Position numbers and translations under genes: made by a program | In this document: positions 58,237 to 64,000 of the stretch, piece by piece | How positions within the stretch are numbered: the stretch's first letter is position 1 | Layout: the number at the start of each line of letters is the position of its first letter | The notes under the pieces: model-generated | The model's database searches: none | What the model saw: the letters and a program-made list of their open reading frames with translations, nothing else | Told to the model about the DNA's origin: nothing | DNA from: Lunularia cruciata | Taxonomy: Eukaryota > Streptophyta > Marchantiopsida > Lunulariales > Lunulariaceae | DNA: 64,000 bases | Assembly: GCA_948567375.1 (NCBI GenBank) | Contig: OX419756.1 | Coordinates: 68,736,552-68,800,551, forward strand | Reading direction: 5' to 3'

Positions 58237-61200
58237 AAGAAGGTTTGGCACATTTCATTGAACTTCTTGTCTGAGTGTTACTTCAAGTGTAGGGGTAGGT
58301 TATTAATTCATTCTGCTTCATAGGCCTAGTTTTGTAAGCATTGGACCTACATATTCAATTCATGGCATTTGGTTCCCAAGGCACACATTGTTTCTTCTTC
58401 TTTCAATATTTCCATGAATAGGGCTTGGGTCTCCTCCAATTTTTGTAATGCCTTTGGTTAGTCCTTTTCCCTCTACTTTGTTCAAATGCTCCATTTGGCC
58501 TTTTGGTCTTCTAGCACTCAGAGACTTCTTGTATGCTTGACTCTCTCATCTTTTGATTCTTTGGTGAAACCTACAACACTCCCTCATGTTGATTACTTTA
58601 TTCTTCTCTTCTTCTATGCACCTTTTATTGTTATATCATTCATAAAAGGAATAGACTTCTCCAAAATAAAATCCCTAAACACTTTATTCATTTTTTTTAT
58701 GTGTTGAAAATACTTTTGTTACTCCTTGTGGCAATATGCACATCCTCATCAATCTTAATGGTGCCCTCATCTCTAGCCTCTTTAATAACTAGAGCATCAT
58801 TATGGTAAGAACTATATGTTATAATCCTTATTAATCATACCTAGTGTTTTCATATCTTTTTCATGTTCATATACAATGTTCTACTCTATTTCTGCTACCA
58901 ATAAGACTTCATTGATTATCTACTTTTCCTTCATCAAGAGAAAGGATCTAAAATTTCATCCCAATTAAAAAAATTCAACATCAAATTGATAAAATTTAAA
59001 CATTCTAATATATAGTATAAATTATTTGTTTCTTTCTCTTATGATTCTTATTAATGTTAGTAACTATTTAAGGAGTTTTATTTACTTTGATTTTTAATAA
59101 TTTTATTAAATCATACATTGTCACTAGATAGATAAAATAGTATAGTTTAGATGATTATATAATCAAAATATTTTATTATTTTAATTATTTAATCATTTGT
59201 GTCTTGCAAATTGAAAATATAAGAATCACAAAACCTTTTTATTTTTCATAAAATCAACCAATTGTATTCATCTTATTATTAGGTATATTAAAATTTGGAC
59301 TCTTGTTTCTCAATGCATTCAAGGATATGAGTATCTTGGTCTTCTTTTAGATATTAAGAACCTTTCAAATTTAAGAATCCTTTAACCCAAAAAAGTCCAC
59401 ATTCAAAGAAATTCTTAATCCATTTTAACCATATTGCACATTAGGTAGTAATAATCACCTAACCAGAAGTTATTTCTTAAAGAAGAGTTGTAAATTTCAT
59501 ATGTTCTCTCAATTCTTGTCAAATATTTTATTTATAATCATATCATGATTGACATGCATACCAAAATAATTGACATGGGCTTTGTCACTAAAATTCCTGA
59601 GCTTGTGATCTTATATATTACTTAGTATTGAAGTCAATCTCACCATCTTCTTATTACTTACTCTTGCAAGAATAACAATAACTCATGTAAAGAAGTTGAA
59701 TCTTTCATACCCAACCAAACCAAATTCAAGTTAATTTATCTTTTAGGAACAAGCATTCATTTCCATTGGAGTTTTGGACATCTTTATAGAAAATTTTCAA
59801 CAAATGAAAAATAACAATAGTAAGAAGATCTAATAAAATAATAAATAAGATTATGTAAGTTGACTTATGGGTCAATCAAGTATCCTTATCCTTTTGTAAC
59901 CAAGTTTGACTTACTCGTGTGAAACCACATCTCTCAAGTTTTTAAAGATTCTCATTGTATTTTTCTAAGGTCACTTTTATTCATATATTATGTCATTCCA
60001 TTTTCATTCTTTTATATTATGTCATCTCCATTCCAAACATGCAATAATTATCAATAGATGGTAAATTATTACTATAATAATTTGATAGTGTTCCCACTCA
60101 CACATATTCTATTTGTTCTCTCAATGATACTAACCCATAGATATGCCTTAATTAATTCATTGTCACTTCACATATTGATGAAAATATGTTCCATTAGTTG
60201 ATTTTCACACATTTGTTTCAATAGCTCAAGAAATGCTTAAACATTATAATTTTGACATTCATAACATAAACTAAATGTCCAAATCCTCAAGAAGAATATT
60301 ACTGTTAAATAAATGCTTACCATATAGATTGATATTATAATTACTAAGAAGGAGATAGAATAATATCAATTCTTGAATGTAGTATAAGTAACTACCCATG
60401 ATAAAAGTATTCTTGTGAAGCTAATGGATATGAGAAAAGTCAAAAACCTTCCTTATGAATTATAATCTCAAATTTTCACAACATCCATTATCTCTTGAAT
60501 AAATCCACATCTTAGATTTGCAAAGACATTACTATTATAAAAAATAATCAAATGATATATTATATAAAAAATTGAAAATCTACGAGGAGACAAGAAAAAC
60601 TACCATATATGGGAACACAATTACTTTTCAAAATAGGTTCTATAGTTCAAAAATAAACTTTGCACATCACTTAAAAATTATATCATAGATAATGATCTAT
60701 CATTTCAATGGAAGATGTTTGTCAATAATTTTATGGCTTTTATAAAAAAATTCCTTACATAGATTATTAAAATAATAAAAAGAGTAGGTAGTATGATAAA
60801 TACTTATAATCATATAACATAATAAATAAGAATGATATACTGGATAAGAAAAATGACCACTTATAGCACTTTGAGGTTTATAAGAATACATAAAGATAAA
60901 AAAATTATCATTATATAGAAATTAATCATTCATCATCTAGCATAATAAATATTAAATTTCTAAATCAATAAGAAAAATTGACCATGGTAATATAACTAAT
61001 CCTTGTAAGTGAATCTATAGTTCCAAAATAAATTATTCACAAGGAGCCTAGACATTATTATGGATATTTATAGTTTAGAATATTCCTTGAACAATATGAT
61101 GCATAGGATAATAATTTTGGCTTATGAATGATACCAAACAATAAGACATGCCTTGAAATCAACCTAGCAAATATGTTTAGTATGAAATTATTTTGAAGTT

Positions 61201-62430
61201 GATTAACTCTTCTTTCTTGGTTGAATATAAATTTTAATATCCAAAATATATGCTATCTTTCTCTATCTTGATATTTTGTGAATGGACTGGAAAACTTTGA
61301 AATTTCCTTTTTTATTATTGAAAATGTATAAGATACATTGGAATTTTGAAACATGAGAAGTTTGATACTTCCGCAATGCTTTATTTTTCAATTTTCTTGA
61401 AAATATTTTCTCCATAGTTAGACCTTAAAAGAACAAATATAAGTTGGAGTCTAGGAAGATGCAGTTTTGTAAGAAATTTTTTCTGATTTTAGATGTAAAA
61501 TAAACCATTTTGCAGTTGCAAAGAAAAGTAATCATAGAAATTATCTTTATTTTAATTTCAGAAATCATAATTAATTTTAGATATTTATAAGAAATACTCA
61601 AAATTTTAGTTACTCAAGCTAAATTATTAAATGTTTGATCAAGAGACTTTTTGTCAGTATGAAAGTTGTGATATTTTCTTTCCATCTTAAAGAACATAAT
61701 TAGGAAAGAAAAGAGTCGGAAGTTGGACAATCAGAAAATATCCAACATAAACCCCAAATTTTCTTTTAAAATTTTAACCATTATTTATTACTACTTAAAT
61801 ATTTCTCAAACAAAATTTCAACGTCTACGTATATACCAAGACATTTTTATCCAAATATCATAAAAATTCTCATAGCAAATCTGGAATAGTAAATAGAGAA
61901 TCTGTCTATAGAGACTTCAATAAATTTATAAATAAGGCTTTATAGAAAATTTTACCATAACCTCACTTGATTCGGGGTAATTCAGCTTATCATCGGTTTT
62001 GATATATAACCTCCTTAAAGTTTTGGAAGAATTCACTGTTATATATGTTGGAGGAGAATAACTTCATAACTAGATGGTTTCAAGAATCACCTAAATTTCC
62101 GAGTGAAATATTAATAATTCATGCTTTTACATATTTTGCTATTTAGTTTTTAGTTTTAACCGTGAATAAGCACTCGTAAGTTCCTTCCAACTCGTCTATA
62201 TTTTCTGAGTTTCTTCCAGGAATTTTTATAAGTTCCTGATTTTCATAGTTAAGTTAGCGTGTTCTTAAAATGCTTGATTAGACTAAATTTATAGATTGAG
62301 CTAATCAACACGTCTATATTTAAACTTGAGCTATCATATAATACGCATATTTATCACTTTGATTTTCTGTGTGAAATAGCACATGCTTTTTATGGACCGG
62401 GTATTTAGCCTTGTAATCTAAATAATAAAT
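58237..62430. other. Very AT-rich anonymous DNA
   Basis: The stretch, most marked from 58.9 to 62.3 kb, is dominated by A and T, with stops in all frames and no recognisable element. The composition would suit a matrix-attachment region or long-decayed repeats. Confidence 0.5.
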
Positions 62431-64000
62431 TCATTTCTTTAATTTTACTCCCCAGTAAATTTTTTTCTGACCATTCCTCAATCTGAGCCGGTTATTTCGG
62501 GTACACTTTTCGGATGGAATGTAACTGCCGTAAAACGTAAATATGCCGTAAATATGTCCATAGGAAGGCAGCTTGAGGGAATTGTTCGGATTTGGTGCTC
62601 TAGGCCGATTCCTCATGTATTCCCGCCTTTCCTCAGTCATTGTAGGAGCGAATGAGAAATGCAGTGGAACTCGCATTGAGAACTGATTCACACCACTGGA
62701 GAACGACGAGATGATCAACATATGAGGTGGAGAATCTTCTGGAGAATGAACATTTTGAGGAATTCGACAGACTTCAGCTCCATCAGTGCGTGAATTTTAG
62801 GGGCGGCATTGGAGCCTTTCAATTGGACCTGGTTATCTGATACCAGAGAATAATAACTATGAATTGAACTTGATTACTGAAAAATGTCCCGGTCGATACT
62901 AATGCATGATCATTAGCTTTCGACCATTTGACGAGATTAGCGGCAAGATTTTCATCTGTTGGAGTTGTGGAGGAGTCTGGGACCTCACTCTGATTTAATG
63001 GCCTTGAGCTTTTCTGCATCCGCAGATACGCGGGTGTTCATAACTTGCGGTAACTCTCGCCGAGGCTCTGTAGTGCTTTGAGTTTCGGACCACTGTTCAT
63101 TGTCTTCTCTGCTGGATTCTGCATGTTCAAATCCGATTCTTGAAGGTGGACAATCAAATCTGGTTTCTTCTGGATCTTGGGCGTTCTAGCCACTCCTCAG
63201 TTTTGCTTTCGTTCGATGTTAGGCCCTGGTTGAATTGACCTGTACGTAAGATATCTCATGCATTGTTGAAGTTTGAGGCATTCAATCGGGGCTGCGACAT
63301 TTGTCTGATATGACAGAAGGCTGCATTGGGATGTGCCGAGCACAATTTTGTTTCCCGTTACACTTTACACTCGTTAATTCAGGATGATTTTCCGAAGGTG
63401 TGCATAGAATGAAAATTCCTGGCATTTTTTTGCAGAGCCCCAGGGTAGTCCTGAAGATAGCCGGGAAGCGGGTGCCTTGGATGGCCACCTAATACCTTTG
63501 CGGAATCCCAAAAATGGTAAGCTCTGCAGTCTAACCTCATATAAGAAGCACCCCTAAGATGAAAGAGTCTGGGAATCACTTGTGAATGCACGGGTTTTTA
63601 ATCAATTCCGTGATGTGAAATGTACGATTCAGTGCGATCGTACCTTGTTCTAATTACTGTCTGAAAACTCTGAGCTTCTGTAGCAGTTCCTTGGCAGTGC
63701 TCCATCGCTTAGGAAGCGATAGTTGAACTGACTTTCCTAAATCATCTCTCATAGGAGAAGTGCAATGTCTGAACTTACGAGCGTGCTCTCAATGGAACGC
63801 CTTAACTGCCATTGTTGACATAGACCAACGAAGAGAAGTACTTTTTTGTGGACTTTGTAATGTACATTTTCATCCTGAAGGGACATCTGAAGGAGGGTTG
63901 TGTCTGCTTCTTGAGATCAATCATTTACTTCGGAAGAGCTTGATGTTAGCCTTCTGGAAGCTGAAGGGAAGTCAGAGGGCAGGATATTGTTCTAGTTCCT
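62431..64000 (-). other. Balanced-composition tail with gene-like frames
   Basis: GC content rises sharply here. On the - strand several frames look protein-like: MTEERREYMRNRPRAPNPNN at 62,640, a stretch NAQDPEETRFDCPPSRIGFE followed by SREDNEQWSETQSTTEPRRE near 63,000-63,190, and MRDDLGKSVQLSLPKRW near 63,720. Competing frames over the same DNA look equally plausible, and I recognise no family. It could be exon and UTR DNA of a gene beyond the window, or a pseudogene. Confidence 0.3.

Overview
This 64 kb window looks like intergenic chromatin from a large-genome seed plant, plausibly a gymnosperm. It contains layers of old and young LTR retrotransposons at different stages of decay, a broken PIF/Harbinger transposase gene, simple repeats and long anonymous stretches. 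I see no intact cellular gene, tRNA, rRNA, CRISPR array or bacterial-type operon. The organism call is inference from element families and repeat density. Most short open frames here are chance frames or retrotransposon fragments. LAYOUT. Positions 1-11,073 are anonymous, with one LTR-like block (3,577-4,051), a near-perfect foldback (5,367-5,449) and small tandem duplications. Positions 11,074-21,785 form a nest. A PIF/Harbinger transposase pseudogene on the + strand is cut by a 740-bp solo LTR (target duplication CCCAT). It is cut again by a solo LTR of a chromovirus family (duplication ACAAG), which is itself split by a 7,010-bp Ty1/copia element (duplication AAGTT). The copia leader may carry fragments of a captured cellular gene. 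Positions 21,786-25,597 hold a perfect 23-bp-arm hairpin and a decayed reading frame with acidic, Ser/Pro-rich and coiled-coil-like parts. Positions 25,598-35,296 hold a young Ty3/gypsy element on the - strand. Its two 692-bp LTRs differ at only about 13 sites by eye, and its primer site derives from tRNA-Asp. A second solo LTR (739 bp, duplication GATTA) sits in its gag-pol. The element's left side is a rearranged inverted-LTR junction. The element sits in the gag of a third, older gypsy-like family (35,302-38,061). Positions 39,030-43,330 contain two inverted, diverged copies of an unrecognised protein-coding repeat. Positions 46,390-52,064 are a decayed Ty3/gypsy chromovirus on the - strand, with gag, protease, RT, RNase H, integrase, chromodomain, an iMet-type primer site and a polypurine tract. 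Position 57,746 begins another solo LTR of the same family (duplication AAGAA). The remainder is anonymous, very AT-rich from 58.2 to 62.4 kb, with a more balanced-composition tail. WHAT STANDS OUT. All four LTRs of the chromovirus family (14.3/21.4, 46.4, 51.7 and 57.7 kb) carry arrays of GAAnnTTC dyads. Three copies contain a perfect three-unit heat-shock element or close to it, and in the three copies that keep a TATAAATA box the array lies just upstream of it in U3. This is the arrangement expected of a heat-inducible LTR promoter, comparable in logic to the copia element ONSEN but in a different superfamily. Other notable points are an in-frame 60-bp x 4 repeat array between protease and RT of the chromovirus, an extra zinc-knuckle-like frame upstream of gag in the young gypsy element, and two strong hairpins outside any recognised element.
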